From: Anaerolineae bacterium
GTDB lineage: Bacteria > Chloroflexota > Anaerolineae > Anaerolineales > E44-bin32
DNA length: 6,131 bases
Assembly (NCBI GenBank): GCA_030673735.1
Contig: DAOVIK010000109.1
Coordinates: 1 to 6,131 of the forward strand
Direction: 5' to 3'
The position numbers were made by a program, and so were the translations under genes. Under the pieces are notes generated by a model. That model did no database searches, was not told the origin of the DNA, and saw nothing but the letters and a program-made list of their open reading frames with translations. Numbering within the stretch: the first letter of the stretch is position 1; every line of letters begins with the position of its first letter. Shown here one piece after another: positions 5,855 to 6,131 of the stretch.

Positions 5855-6131
5855 CTAAGCTCGCAATCCATCCAATCGGGCCTTCGCCTCCGGAACCATG
5901 GCGAAGAACTCGGTTAACTTATCACAAGCGTAATCATCGCAGTAGGCGCAGTTCGCAACGCCCTTCCCCATGCCGCACTTTCTAATCTCGCACACGTGGC
6001 AGTGGCTGAAAACAACCTCGCCTTCGGACAGGCATCCCACGCAGTTGATGTCCTCGGCCTTGATGTCGGCGTCGAATTCCTTCGACCACATCACCGCAAC
6101 TTCCGCTCTCTTCGCATCATCGTCGGCGCGC
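5855..6131 (-). CDS. DUF3795 family cysteine-rich protein, 5' end beyond the window
   Basis: The reading frame stays open to the right edge, giving 91 visible residues without a stop upstream, so this is a partial gene. A GTG at 6094 and an ATG at 6091 could start a short protein, but the codons before them (RADDDAKRAEVAV) read as the normal DUF3795 helix just ahead of MWSKEFDADIKAEDINC, so the true start is outside. The visible part has eight cysteines in the family pattern C-x2-C, C-x2-C-x4-C, C-x2-C-x4-C, within CVGCLSEG, SHCHVCEIRKC and NCAYCDDYACDKL, and ends in the typical FFAMVPEAKARLDGLR helix. DUF3795 proteins are about 110-140 residues, begin with a C-G-L-x-C-x2-C motif, probably bind zinc or another metal, and have no proven function. 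It is cytosolic and lies 65 bases ahead of the GT-C gene. Confidence 0.88.
   Translation of the reverse strand, partial: RADDDAKRAEVAVMWSKEFDADIKAEDINCVGCLSEGEVVFSHCHVCEIRKCGMGKGVANCAYCDDYACDKLTEFFAMVPEAKARLDGLRA

Noticed and set aside
277..5985. Long open frames on the plus strand (for example 1644-2012, 3293-3661, 4830-5249, 5277-5858).
   Set aside because: Each lies opposite a gene with clear family motifs or a signal peptide; their translations are rich in Arg, Gln, His and Pro, lack domains and lack good ribosome binding sites.

Overview
The window is a compact run of eight protein-coding genes, all on the minus strand, so transcription runs from the right edge to the left. No gene on the plus strand survives inspection, and I see no RNA gene, insertion sequence, CRISPR array, integrase or phage gene. 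The longest stretch without a gene is about 175 bases. Gene content and base composition (roughly balanced to mildly GC-rich by eye) look like a free-living bacterium. The lipoprotein linker TATPSP after a lipobox, the GT-C membrane protein with EWLPALTGHRS, the DUF3795 protein and the DUF4352-like lipoprotein together remind me of Chloroflexota (Anaerolineae-like) genomes. That placement is inference only; there is no marker gene in the window.

In order of transcription (right to left): (1) the 3' part of a cysteine-rich DUF3795 protein that runs off the right edge; (2) a 531-residue polytopic GT-C-type glycosyltransferase-like protein; (3) an isoprenylcysteine carboxyl methyltransferase (ICMT)/PEMT-type membrane methyltransferase with a GTG start; (4) a secreted lipoprotein serine hydrolase of the beta-lactamase/class C PBP family with a TTG start; (5) a small lipoprotein with a DUF4352-like domain; (6) a four-helix membrane protein of unknown function; (7) a GNAT N-acetyltransferase; (8) a small cysteine-containing lipoprotein of unknown function.

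The spacers between genes 1 to 6 are short (28 to 89 bases) and hold good ribosome binding sites but no convincing intrinsic terminator, so these genes could share a transcript. The gaps before the GNAT gene (175 bases) and the last lipoprotein gene (101 bases) are larger and may hold promoters, but I cannot point to a good one. Six of the eight products are membrane proteins or lipoproteins, so the region is biased to the cell envelope. Nothing shows that they form one pathway.

The window mostly looks like ordinary chromosome. The items most worth a second look are the three unrecognised or poorly characterised envelope proteins, the tight GT-C/ICMT pair, the non-ATG starts, and a hairpin that would cover the ribosome binding site of the GNAT gene.
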